DNA from: an uncultured Cocleimonas sp.
Lineage (GTDB): Bacteria; Pseudomonadota; Gammaproteobacteria; Thiotrichales; Thiotrichaceae
NCBI GenBank assembly: GCA_937974135.1
Contig: CALJIH010000299.1
Coordinates: 1 to 8,208, forward strand
DNA length: 8,208 nt
Direction: 5' to 3'
Within the stretch, counting starts at the first letter, position 1. Every line of letters starts with the position of its first letter. Positions 1 to 5,880 of the stretch are shown in pieces. The notes below the pieces were generated by a model, which saw only the letters and a list, made by a program, of their open reading frames with translations, had not been told where the DNA came from and searched no databases. The position numbers and the translations under genes were made by a program.

Positions 1-93
1 GTATTCCTCTAGAGTTTGCGGGCGCATGCGTTCTGCGAGAGGTTTATTCTCGGAAGACTTATTAATACTGGTGGGAGTGTTCGGGGTATTCAC
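1..93 (-). CDS. rarA: RarA (MgsA) replication-associated recombination ATPase, N-terminal fragment
   Basis: The gene runs off the left edge of the window, so only its first 31 codons are seen. The minus strand from a GTG at 93 reads MNTPNTPTSINKSSENKPLA and continues ERMRPQTLEEY. The segment PLAERMRP at residues 18-25 matches the conserved start of RarA (E. coli: PLAARMRP), just ahead of the AAA+ ATPase domain, which lies outside the window. RarA is a cytoplasmic clamp-loader-like ATPase that acts at stalled replication forks and gaps. An in-frame ATG at 126 would add 11 residues (MPFYFECYNLN). Neither start has a clear ribosome binding site. GTG is preferred because the leader before PLAxRMRP is then close to the usual short length. 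The gene is divergent from the lipoprotein gene at 340. Identification rests on a short but characteristic motif. Confidence 0.75.
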   Translation of the reverse strand, partial: MNTPNTPTSINKSSENKPLAERMRPQTLEEY

Positions 94-128
94 GTTTAAA
101 TTGTAGCATTCAAAATAAAAAGGCATAG

Positions 129-162
129 CTAAAAGTGGTAAAAAGTACGGGGGTGTCTTTTT
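129..162 (+). repeat. REP-like motif, copy A
   Basis: The plus strand holds CTAAAAGTGG (129-138), a 10-base insertion that repeats AAAAGT, then GGGGGTGTCTTTTT (149-162). Both blocks recur in the same order on the minus strand at 2539-2570, just after the lipoprotein gene, so the two copies are inverted relative to each other. Short G/C-run motifs with GGTGTCTTTTT are reminiscent of the intergenic REP-type repeats mobilised by Y1 (RAYT) transposases in gammaproteobacteria. That assignment is from memory of the general pattern, and no transposase is present here. This copy has no strong hairpin. Confidence 0.45.
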
Positions 163-177
163 GAACCTTTTTTCGGG

Positions 178-194
178 TATAATCTCCTTATAAT
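178..194 (+). promoter_or_regulatory. Candidate promoter (two overlapping -10 boxes) for the lipoprotein gene
   Basis: Two perfect TATAAT hexamers occur at 178-183 and 189-194, in the gap between divergent rarA and the lipoprotein gene. Neither has a good TTGACA-like box 16-18 bases upstream. TTGAAC at 161-166 is 11 bases from the first hexamer and 22 from the second. A start from the second box would fall near 200-202, giving a leader of about 139 bases before the GTG at 340. The assignment rests only on the -10 matches and position. Confidence 0.35.
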
Positions 195-199
195 ACAAA

Positions 200-216
200 C
201 AAGTAGGGGCTACTTG
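200..216 (+). promoter_or_regulatory. Perfect 7-bp palindrome/hairpin at the likely transcript start
   Basis: CAAGTAG (200-206) is followed by GGG and then its exact complement CTACTTG (210-216). As DNA this is a 17-bp palindromic operator-like site lying immediately downstream of the TATAAT at 189-194. As RNA it would be a tight hairpin at or near the 5' end of the lipoprotein transcript. No U-tract follows, so it is not a terminator. The sequence cannot decide between operator and RNA stability element. Confidence 0.5.
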
Positions 217-246
217 AGCAGTATCTAATTAAGTTTACATTTATTT

Positions 247-263
247 ACAGAACTTGTTTCTGT
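247..263 (+). promoter_or_regulatory. Second leader hairpin (6-bp stem, 5-nt loop)
   Basis: ACAGAA (247-252), loop CTTGT, then TTCTGT (258-263) form a perfect hairpin in the untranslated leader of the lipoprotein gene. A short competing stem, GTCT (262-265) with AGAC (270-273), overlaps its right arm, so two alternative folds are possible. No gene is seen between 127 and 339. Confidence 0.4.
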
Positions 264-307
264 CTGCGTAGACTAATAATTAACAACAAAATATCTTGAA
301 TTAATGT

Positions 308-332
308 GTCATTGTTTGAATGACCTTAGGGG
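308..332 (+). promoter_or_regulatory. Third leader hairpin next to the ribosome binding site of the lipoprotein gene
   Basis: GTCATT (308-313), loop GTTTG, then AATGAC (319-324) form a perfect 6-bp stem. Three bases later comes a strong Shine-Dalgarno sequence, AGGGG (328-332), seven bases before the GTG at 340. This decides the start codon: the in-frame ATG at 304 lies before the hairpin and has no comparable ribosome site, and starting there would put 12 unwanted residues ahead of the lipoprotein signal. Confidence 0.6.
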
Positions 333-339
333 AATTACC

Positions 340-2526
340 GTGCGCTTTTTAAAATCAATATCCGTTTTAATCCTTACTAGCACTTTGTATGCCTGTGGTG
401 GCAGTGGTGGGGGTGGCACACCTGATATTCCCGTTCCTTTGATAAAACCTTTTGACACTACATTGAATGCAGATAACTCTGGCTTTGTTACGGTTTCTGG
501 CAAAGCGACGCCGAATGCAGAGATTACTGTCACTTTTCCAGATGGTAGTAAACAACAAACCACTGTTGATAGCCTCGGTAACTACTCATTAAAAAGTAAT
601 GCACCGCAAAATAATGGTTCAGTGGAGATTGATAGCGAAGACAACCAAGGCAATACATCAGCAACGACATCAAGAACATTTACGGCTAACTTAGATTCTG
701 TTGATGTTCTAAAAGCACTTTATAAAGCCACGGGTGAAATGCCAGAGCTACCCTTTAAACCCTCGTTAGGCATAAATACCGAAGCACCACAAGGTGGTGT
801 AGATACGGCAGGTATGCCCATGCCGTTTGCAGATATTTTTAGAACAGCTCGTCCATTTGGTGAATTATCAGCCGTAGGTACTGTTTTTGATGAGAATGGC
901 TGGCCGATACAATTTGCGGATGGAATTAATTTTGCGCGGACTAAATTATTACAAGGCGCGTTGGGCGACTCGATTCCAGAAGGGATTTACACTGTTATTT
1001 ATGAAGGCGATGACACACTTGAATTTGGCACTTCAGGCGCGGTTAACGACCTTAAAAAGGTTGATGGAGAGAATAAATACACCTTTGAGTTATTGCTTGA
1101 AGAGTTTGACTCAGAAAACGAAGTCGCTGCAGCAAGTACCAATGAAATCAATATGAACATTAGAGGAGCAACGAGTAGTACCACCAATATGAAAAATATT
1201 CGTATTGCCATGCCCGGTGGTACTTGTAGCGGGAATCCTTTTTTACGCGTGGATAGTCAAGCTGATTGTCCTGATGGAAAAGTCTTTGAATCATTTGCGG
1301 AGCGTTTAGAAGCTGATCGTAATGCGATTATTTTCAATCCTGATTACCTATTATTTTTACGTAACTTCAAAGTAGTTCGGATGATGAACCTGATGGAGTC
1401 TAGCCTCAAAAAGCTTTGTTTTAGCCCTGATGATTGCCCAGAAATCGTAGGTACTTGGGATCATCGCGCCATGATGAATGATGCAGTCTGGGGTGGTAAT
1501 GATGGTAGAACGCCTGATGAAGATCATAAAGGGGTGCCGATTGAAGTCATGGTTGCTTTAGCAAATACGATACAGCGTGATATCTGGGTGAATATGCCAC
1601 ATGTGGCGACAAACGATTATGTTAAAAACTATGCGAAGTACGTGCATGACAATCTAGATTCCAATTTAAAAACTTATGTCGAATATTCTAATGAAATTTG
1701 GAATCCTGGTTTTGCAGCGCACAACTACGCAATCGCCAAGGGTAAAGAACTAGATTTAGATACGGTTCCTGAAGCATTTGAAGGCAGTAATCGAGATGCT
1801 AATTATTTTGCCAGACTTCGTTATACCGCAATTCGCGCTGAGGAGATGTTTATCCTTTGGAAAGCCGAATATGGCAGTGCCAGTGACACTCGTTTAGTAC
1901 GTGTTTTAGGCTCATTTATAGGCGATAGAATTCTTACTGAACAAATGTTACAAAGTGTGGTTAATCCTTCTAATATTGATGCCGTTGCAATTGCACCCTA
2001 TTTCTTTGGCTGCCCAGTTGAAGCACAATGTATTGATGCTGAGAAAAACTTGCTAACCGCAACCACGGTTGATGATATTTTTGACATTCTTGATCAGACT
2101 GCGGATGTCGATGTTAAGTCAATCGATGGCACTATCGAAGCGGTTAAAAATCAACTCACAGTAACTAGTGCGAATAATTTGAAATTAGTGTCTTACGAAG
2201 GTGGTCAGCATTTGGTGACCGGTGTATTCGGTAGCAATATTGAAGATTCGGATAAGCCCAGACTACGCAAACTATTTAACGATGCTAATCGTGATCCAAG
2301 AATGAAACAGCGTTACATTACCTTCTTAGATGCATGGAGAAATTTGGTAGACGATGGTGCGACCTTATTCACCTTGTATACCCTGCCACAATCGTTCTAC
2401 CGCTTTGGTAACTTTGGCATTAAAGAACATTTGAATAAGCCTAGAAGCGAATCACCCAAGTTTGATGGCGTGATGACTTTCCAAGAAACTGTTGGAGATT
2501 GTTGGTGGGATAATTGCAATCCTTAA
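340..2526 (+). CDS. Outer-membrane-type lipoprotein with Ig-like module and clan GH-A-like glycosidase domain
   Basis: A surface or periplasmic lipoprotein of 728 residues, probably acting on a polysaccharide; the substrate is unknown. The GTG start at 340 gives a lipoprotein signal: R2, K5, a hydrophobic stretch, then lipobox LYAC with Cys19. Gly follows Cys19, not Asp, which fits the outer membrane. A glycine-rich spacer comes next. Residues about 35-118 resemble a bacterial Ig-like domain (SGKATPNAEITV, DSLGNYS). The large remainder has two hallmarks of the clan GH-A TIM barrel: YVEYSNEIWN, with Asn451-Glu452 as probable acid/base, and VSYEGGQH, with Glu620 as possible nucleophile. The stretch around WVNMPHVATNDYV resembles proteins often labelled cellulose-binding in environmental genomes. 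Paired cysteines (C721/C726 at the end, plus CFSPDDC and CPVEAQC) suggest disulfides. No carbohydrate-utilisation genes adjoin it. Confidence is high for an exported lipoprotein and moderate for glycosidase activity. Confidence 0.8.
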   Translation: MRFLKSISVLILTSTLYACGGSGGGGTPDIPVPLIKPFDTTLNADNSGFVTVSGKATPNAEITVTFPDGSKQQTTVDSLGNYSLKSNAPQNNGSVEIDSEDNQGNTSATTSRTFTANLDSVDVLKALYKATGEMPELPFKPSLGINTEAPQGGVDTAGMPMPFADIFRTARPFGELSAVGTVFDENGWPIQFADGINFARTKLLQGALGDSIPEGIYTVIYEGDDTLEFGTSGAVNDLKKVDGENKYTFELLLEEFDSENEVAAASTNEINMNIRGATSSTTNMKNIRIAMPGGTCSGNPFLRVDSQADCPDGKVFESFAERLEADRNAIIFNPDYLLFLRNFKVVRMMNLMESSLKKLCFSPDDCPEIVGTWDHRAMMNDAVWGGNDGRTPDEDHKGVPIEVMVALANTIQRDIWVNMPHVATNDYVKNYAKYVHDNLDSNLKTYVEYSNEIWNPGFAAHNYAIAKGKELDLDTVPEAFEGSNRDANYFARLRYTAIRAEEMFILWKAEYGSASDTRLVRVLGSFIGDRILTEQMLQSVVNPSNIDAVAIAPYFFGCPVEAQCIDAEKNLLTATTVDDIFDILDQTADVDVKSIDGTIEAVKNQLTVTSANNLKLVSYEGGQHLVTGVFGSNIEDSDKPRLRKLFNDANRDPRMKQRYITFLDAWRNLVDDGATLFTLYTLPQSFYRFGNFGIKEHLNKPRSESPKFDGVMTFQETVGDCWWDNCNP

Positions 2527-2538
2527 TCTGTAACAATT

Positions 2539-2570
2539 AAAAAAGACACCCCCCCCCCACTTTTAGGGGG
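2539..2570 (-). repeat. REP-like motif, copy B, with C10 homopolymer
   Basis: Read on the minus strand this is CCCCCTAAAAGT, a run of ten G, then TGTCTTTTTT. It shares CTAAAAGTGG and GGGGGTGTCTTTTT, in the same order, with copy A at 129-162, but lacks that copy's 10-base insertion. The two copies are inverted and bracket the lipoprotein gene. The ten-base C run at 2549-2558 (plus strand) is prone to length variation, so its exact length in this sequence is uncertain. Confidence 0.5.
2539..2570 (-). terminator. Possible terminator between convergent genes
   Basis: The 55-base gap between two convergent stop codons holds CCCCC (2566-2570) that can pair with part of the G run on the minus strand. 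A T6 tract follows four bases after that run, so a hairpin plus U-tract is possible for the minus-strand transcript. Little of the bpt operon lies further upstream than its two genes. On the plus strand the same stem (CCCCC, loop ACTTTTA, GGGGG) is followed only by TTCTAATT, a weak tract. The stem is short and the element is the same as the repeat described above. Confidence 0.35.
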
Positions 2571-2581
2571 TTCTAATTCGT

Positions 2582-3631
2582 CTAAACAATTCTTCGTCCA
2601 ACAAACAAAAATATACTTAGTAGCCCTGAAACTACAGAGCTAATAATACTTAAGAATAATTCAGTCGTTCGCTTAAGTACTCTAGTGGTACGAATCACGC
2701 CCTTCCCTAATAACTTGAATAAGCCTTTAGTTTTAGCGCCATGTTTGAGAGTGACTTTTTCTAAGTGTCTTAAATCATCAGTATTTTCTACGTACTTCAA
2801 CAAATACAACGTATCTGCTGTAGAACTCGATTTGCGGATACTATTCACTCTGGTCGCTAGCGCTTGTAGCGGTTTTATAGCTTCGGGTTTATAGGCTGAC
2901 TTTGCTGCACGACGAAGATTGTTAATGCTTTTATCCTGTTTTGCTATACGAGTAAAAGCAGGCCAATCAAATACTTTACGCCCAAGTTTAAGTAAATGTT
3001 TTTGAAATCGTGCACTTAGACGTTGTGATTTTACAGCGAGCTTAAACGTTGATGCACCCGCTTTGACTGGTGCTGATGCACCTAAAGAGCCAACCGTTAA
3101 AGCAGTTAAACCAATACCTGTACCTGAAAGCACAACAATTAACTCATTTACTGGCTTACCTGCTTGATGGTTAAGGTATTCCTTGCGTAAATCGCGCACA
3201 TCTCCAACTACAGTAAAATCAGCACTTACAGCACCGGCAACTCCAGCCAAATTGGAACTTTCACCTTTGGCAAAGCCTTTAGCAAAATCTGAAGTGTTTT
3301 TAACGATACGTTTAAAAGGCCTATCTTTTTGTTTAATCTGTCTTTCGTAGTAGTCGACATCAATTGTTAATTGATGCTCTTTTGCAATCTCAATGTAAGT
3401 TTTCGCTTCCTCAAACTCGGCATCATTAATAGCAGTTTGAATCTGATAAGCGAGCTCAGTTGGGGTGATTTTTTGTTTAATTTGCTGAGCGACATCACTC
3501 AATGTTTCTGTGTAATTCCAGTGTTGACCTATTTGAGCAACACTGATTGCAAAGACGCTGATGGAAGATATCAGTAGCAGCGATCGAACTAAATTTTTTA
3601 GTGGAGAATTCTGTTTAAGCGCCCTTTTCAA
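2582..3631 (-). CDS. Membrane protein of unknown function, translationally coupled to bpt
   Basis: I do not recognise a characterised family. The 349-residue product has an N-terminal hydrophobic segment (about 13-35: a membrane anchor or uncleaved signal), then a mainly helical, charged region (about 36-125). Next is a conserved-looking patch, NLAGVAGAVSADFTVVGDVRD (about 127-147), and a glycine-rich hydrophobic segment (about 164-190: VLSGTGIGLTALTVGSLG). A strongly basic region follows, and a C-terminal hydrophobic segment (about 322-343) ends in GRRIV. The start is TTG at 3631, with a weak GGA six bases upstream. It lies 17 nt inside the end of bpt, and no ATG or GTG fits nearby, so translation probably depends on bpt. 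The order of segments recalls hypothetical proteins I believe occur in other proteobacteria, without known function. The reading frame is clearly coding by length, composition and coupling. Confidence 0.7.
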   Translation of the reverse strand: MKRALKQNSPLKNLVRSLLLISSISVFAISVAQIGQHWNYTETLSDVAQQIKQKITPTELAYQIQTAINDAEFEEAKTYIEIAKEHQLTIDVDYYERQIKQKDRPFKRIVKNTSDFAKGFAKGESSNLAGVAGAVSADFTVVGDVRDLRKEYLNHQAGKPVNELIVVLSGTGIGLTALTVGSLGASAPVKAGASTFKLAVKSQRLSARFQKHLLKLGRKVFDWPAFTRIAKQDKSINNLRRAAKSAYKPEAIKPLQALATRVNSIRKSSSTADTLYLLKYVENTDDLRHLEKVTLKHGAKTKGLFKLLGKGVIRTTRVLKRTTELFLSIISSVVSGLLSIFLFVGRRIV

Positions 3632-4346
3632 GTGGAATCCATTTGCCTTTAATTAGGCCCTCAATGGGTTGAAAGTTAGATTTATAATTCATTTTTCGAC
3701 AATCTTTTATCCAGAAACCAGGATAAACATATTTCATATTTTTTTCTTTGGCTACTTCTACCTGCCATAATATGGCGTATACACCTAGACTGCGTTTACT
3801 GCCAAATTCGGGATCAAAAAAAGTATATACAGCTGATAGACCTGATTTGACTTGATCTGTTACAGCGATTCCCAATAAACGTTCTTGCTGTGTTCCTTCA
3901 GTGCTTTCATCAATTTGATAAAACTCATAAAAGATAATATCGCACCAATCTGCTGTGAGAAATTTTTCGACACCTTCGTAGTCAAGACTCTCATGCCTAC
4001 TTTCTAAGTATCTCTGATAGATCGGTAAATATTCTTGTTTGAAACCAGACTTACTGGTTTTGACTACGATGTCTTGATTAAGTTTCCAAATGCGTTTTTG
4101 ACTTCGGCTGCGCTTAAAATCCTCTACTGGAATTCTTGTGGTTACGCATTTTTCACAGGTATGACAATAAGGTCTATATACTTGATCCCCACTGCGACGA
4201 AAACCATTTTGAATTAAGTAGTCATAGACTTCAGGGTTCATTTCATAATCAGGATCTACTACCGCATTCCGCGCAATTAAGCCTGGAATATACGAGCAAG
4301 GGTGCATAGCTGTTGGAAATATTTTGAGCGGTTGATCTAACTTCAT
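3615..4346 (-). CDS. bpt: Aspartate/glutamate leucyltransferase (leucyl-tRNA--protein transferase)
   Basis: Bpt moves leucine from Leu-tRNA onto N-terminal Asp or Glu of proteins (EC 2.3.2.29), creating N-degrons that ClpS delivers to ClpAP in the cytoplasm. The 243 residues cover the whole family length. The N-terminal ATE domain (about 10-85) shows HPCSYIPG with Cys17, then GFRRSG and YRPYCHTCEKC with Cys61, Cys64 and Cys67. The C-terminal acyltransferase-like domain (about 105-235) shows LGIAVTD, SAVYTFFDP, and the hallmark WIKDCRKMNYK. The ATG at 4346 has AAGGA 12 bases upstream, rather distant. In many gammaproteobacteria bpt sits beside aat, infA or clpA; here its downstream partner is the unknown membrane protein, which it overlaps by 17 nt. 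The assignment is firm. Confidence 0.95.
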   Translation of the reverse strand: MKLDQPLKIFPTAMHPCSYIPGLIARNAVVDPDYEMNPEVYDYLIQNGFRRSGDQVYRPYCHTCEKCVTTRIPVEDFKRSRSQKRIWKLNQDIVVKTSKSGFKQEYLPIYQRYLESRHESLDYEGVEKFLTADWCDIIFYEFYQIDESTEGTQQERLLGIAVTDQVKSGLSAVYTFFDPEFGSKRSLGVYAILWQVEVAKEKNMKYVYPGFWIKDCRKMNYKSNFQPIEGLIKGKWIPLEKGA

Positions 4347-4536
4347 TTTTAAAAATTATCCTTATTACACTTATTTTCTACATTTATTATTTATTTATTT
4401 TTCAATAAGTTGCTCATAAAAAAGTAAGCTTTATTGTTGTTAAAGATTAAGAATATTGCCGTATTAAATCATTATTTCAGTATCTTTCAAACGAGCTCAG
4501 TTTAGCAATTTTCATTAAATTATCTAGTATTATTTC

Positions 4537-4582
4537 TACAATTAAAATTAACTTTAGATAATAAGTAACTATTTTAATTGTA
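4537..4582. repeat. Perfect 12-bp inverted repeat in the bpt/DUF1287 spacer
   Basis: TACAATTAAAAT (4537-4548) and its exact complement ATTTTAATTGTA (4571-4582) are separated by 22 bases. They lie in the very AT-rich spacer of 340 bases (4347-4686) between divergent genes. The right arm overlaps a candidate -35 box (TTGTAA, 4578-4583). This could be a two-arm operator or, if transcribed, a long-loop stem. Apart from this, the candidate promoter and a weak AU hairpin (TGATT 4640-4644 with AATCA 4649-4653), I see no gene or other structure in the spacer. Confidence 0.5.
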
Positions 4583-4607
4583 AATTTATTTAGAATAGGT
4601 TTATTAT
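4578..4607 (+). promoter_or_regulatory. Candidate sigma-70 promoter for the DUF1287 gene
   Basis: TTGTAA (4578-4583), an 18-base spacer and TATTAT (4602-4607) make a fair sigma-70-type promoter. It would give a leader of roughly 70 bases before the ATG at 4687. The -35 box is part of the right arm of the 12-bp inverted repeat, so a protein bound there could block transcription. In AT-rich DNA such matches also arise by chance. Confidence 0.35.
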
Positions 4608-4686
4608 ATAAAGGATCAAATTTAGGGCAACTTGATATCTGATTAAAAAATCATCATAAAAAAATATTCTTTCAGGATTAGTTAAA

Positions 4687-5391
4687 ATGCGAATCGGAAA
4701 CTTTAGACTTCTGCTAATACTTTTGACTTTACACGCTGCAACTTGGACAAGCTTAAGTCATGCGCAACAAATTCCATACCCAGCAAGTCAGAACCCTTCT
4801 GCTGAATTAAATCTTAAACGTTTTCAGTTTTCTGTTGCTTTGGTGAATGCTGCTTTGGAACGCTTAAAACATAAAGTGACTTATGACGGGAGTTATCGTC
4901 GGATTGCTTTTCCTGGTGGTGATGTTCCCAATAATATTGGTGTCTGCACTGATGTTGTGATTCGAGCTTACCGCAAATTGGGAATTGATTTACAAGAGCT
5001 AGTGCATCGTGACATGCTATTCAATTTTTCTGCATATCCTAATTTACCCAAATGGAATTTGGTGCGTCCAGATACTAATATAGATCATCGGCGGGTATTA
5101 AATTTGCAAGTATTTTTTGCACGCAACGGTGCTAAACTACCCATTTCAACTGATTCGAATGATTATTTACCTGGCGATATTGTAACTTGGAATATCAAAC
5201 CGGGTATGCCACATATTGGTATCGTTTCGCATAAAGTCAGCAAAGATAAAACCCGGCCCTTGATTGTGCACAACATTGGTAAAGGCCCAAAGTTAGAAGA
5301 TATTCTTTTTGAAATGCACATAACAGGACACTATCGTTACCAACCTGGCTTACAACATAATCCATCAGTTTTAAGCCAAGCAGGTTTATGA
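4687..5391 (+). CDS. Exported DUF1287 (YijF-like) protein
   Basis: A 234-residue secreted protein of the DUF1287 family, related to E. coli YijF; its exact reaction is not known to me. A signal peptide covers residues 1-26, with predicted cleavage at SHA-QQ. The mature protein carries the family's conserved blocks: FPGGDVP, GVCTDVVIRAYR with Cys87, LVHRDM, PDTNIDHRRV, the GD at 163-164, MPHIGIVSH with His176, and IVHNIG with His195. A Cys in a GVCTD block, a later His in PHIGIV and a further polar residue is the layout of NlpC/P60-like papain-fold hydrolases, so a periplasmic cell-wall or peptide hydrolase is a reasonable inference but unproven. AGGA (4674-4677) lies nine bases before the ATG. 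After the stop, TTAAACA (5393-5399) can pair with TGTTTAA (5410-5416), but no U-tract follows, so a terminator is not supported. The gene probably has its own promoter. Confidence 0.88.
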   Translation: MRIGNFRLLLILLTLHAATWTSLSHAQQIPYPASQNPSAELNLKRFQFSVALVNAALERLKHKVTYDGSYRRIAFPGGDVPNNIGVCTDVVIRAYRKLGIDLQELVHRDMLFNFSAYPNLPKWNLVRPDTNIDHRRVLNLQVFFARNGAKLPISTDSNDYLPGDIVTWNIKPGMPHIGIVSHKVSKDKTRPLIVHNIGKGPKLEDILFEMHITGHYRYQPGLQHNPSVLSQAGL

Positions 5392-5458
5392 ATTAAACAG
5401 CGATTCTATTGTTTAAACTGAGAAACGTTCAGCTTCGGTTAATTTATTGAGTGATATA

Positions 5459-5464
5459 TATAAT
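5459..5464 (+). promoter_or_regulatory. Candidate -10 box for the PepSY-like gene
   Basis: A perfect TATAAT sits 46 bases before the ATG at 5510. No convincing -35 box is found 16-18 bases upstream (the region reads CGGTTAA). A start near 5471 would put the hairpin at 5483-5499 within the first 30 bases of the transcript. The call rests on the hexamer and its position. Confidence 0.35.
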
Positions 5465-5482
5465 CCCATACAAATAAATAAT

Positions 5483-5503
5483 GAAACCAATTAGGTTTCG
5501 GGG
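5483..5503 (+). promoter_or_regulatory. Hairpin abutting the ribosome binding site of the PepSY-like gene
   Basis: GAAACC (5483-5488), loop AATTA, then GGTTTC (5494-5499) form a perfect 6-bp stem. The Shine-Dalgarno GGGG begins at the very next base (5500-5503), six bases before the ATG at 5510. The stem leaves the ribosome site single-stranded but directly adjacent, so folding or protein binding could affect initiation. The layout (6-bp stem, 5-nt loop, then a G-rich ribosome site) is the same as upstream of the lipoprotein gene at 308-332. Confidence 0.5.
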
Positions 5504-5509
5504 AAAAAA

Positions 5510-5833
5510 ATGGGGATTATGTTGCGAAGTCATCCTCGGCTGCGAGCATTTTTGCTTTTAATAATACTAAGCACTAGCCAAATCCACACGCAAACTGCGC
5601 AGGCGGAAGTCATAATAATGCCTATCCAAAGGGCTATTCCAACTCAGCCAATAACGACTTTAGAAATTGTCGCTATGATAAAGACTATTTTAAATGGCAG
5701 AGTACTTGCATTAAAAAAACAATCAACCTACACAAACCCAGATTGCCACCATGTAAAATTTCTTGAAGACAAAGGCGAATTTCACATGATTCAAATTGGC
5801 TGTTTTGTTGATAACATTGTAAAAAACCCTTAG
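5510..5833 (+). CDS. Small exported PepSY-like protein upstream of phoPQ
   Basis: A 107-residue protein with a signal peptide: basic start (R6, R10, R12), hydrophobic core LLLIIL, likely cleavage AQA-EV after residue 32. The mature part, about 75 residues, resembles a single PepSY-type repeat. ITTLEIVAMIKTILNGRVLALK (48-69) matches the helix-then-strand start, and HVKFLEDKGEFHMIQI (81-96) matches the paired strands that in relatives read like RVLTDDGRVRTVRVD. Two cysteines, C79 and C98, flank this hairpin and could form a disulfide in the periplasm. Small PepSY proteins often precede response-regulator/kinase pairs in proteobacteria, and are thought to modulate envelope enzymes or sensors. 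Here the gene lies 166 bases ahead of the PhoP-like gene on the same strand. The start at 5510 is preferred over ATG 5519, whose G-rich site is only three bases away. The family call is by eye. Confidence 0.65.
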   Translation: MGIMLRSHPRLRAFLLLIILSTSQIHTQTAQAEVIIMPIQRAIPTQPITTLEIVAMIKTILNGRVLALKKQSTYTNPDCHHVKFLEDKGEFHMIQIGCFVDNIVKNP

Positions 5834-5880
5834 TTAATTCATAAGGTTATAAATTCAATATACGTCCAACTTTTCCTGTG

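Noticed and set aside
94..126. In-frame ATG at 126 as the rarA start
   Set aside because: It gives an unusual extension (MPFYFECYNLN) and abuts the REP-like motif. It is kept as an alternative only, since the GTG also lacks a ribosome site.
304..339. ATG at 304 as the start of the lipoprotein gene
   Set aside because: It lacks a ribosome site, overlaps a leader hairpin, and adds MCHCLNDLRGIT before a proper lipoprotein signal. GTG at 340 has AGGGG seven bases upstream.
2582..4346. The bpt pair as part of a toxin or defence system
   Set aside because: Bpt is a conserved housekeeping enzyme and the partner shows no catalytic or toxin motif that I can identify.
5393..5416. Hairpin after the DUF1287 gene as a terminator
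   Set aside because: The 7-bp A/T-rich stem has a 10-base loop and no T-tract behind it.
5394..5419. TGTTTA/AGTTTA-like half-sites as a PhoP box
   Set aside because: The two minus-strand half-sites are 20 bases apart, not the 11-base period of a PhoP box, and they fall within a short palindrome after the DUF1287 stop.
5519..5521. ATG at 5519 as start of the PepSY-like gene
   Set aside because: Its nearest G-rich site is only three bases away, whereas ATG 5510 has GGGG six bases upstream.
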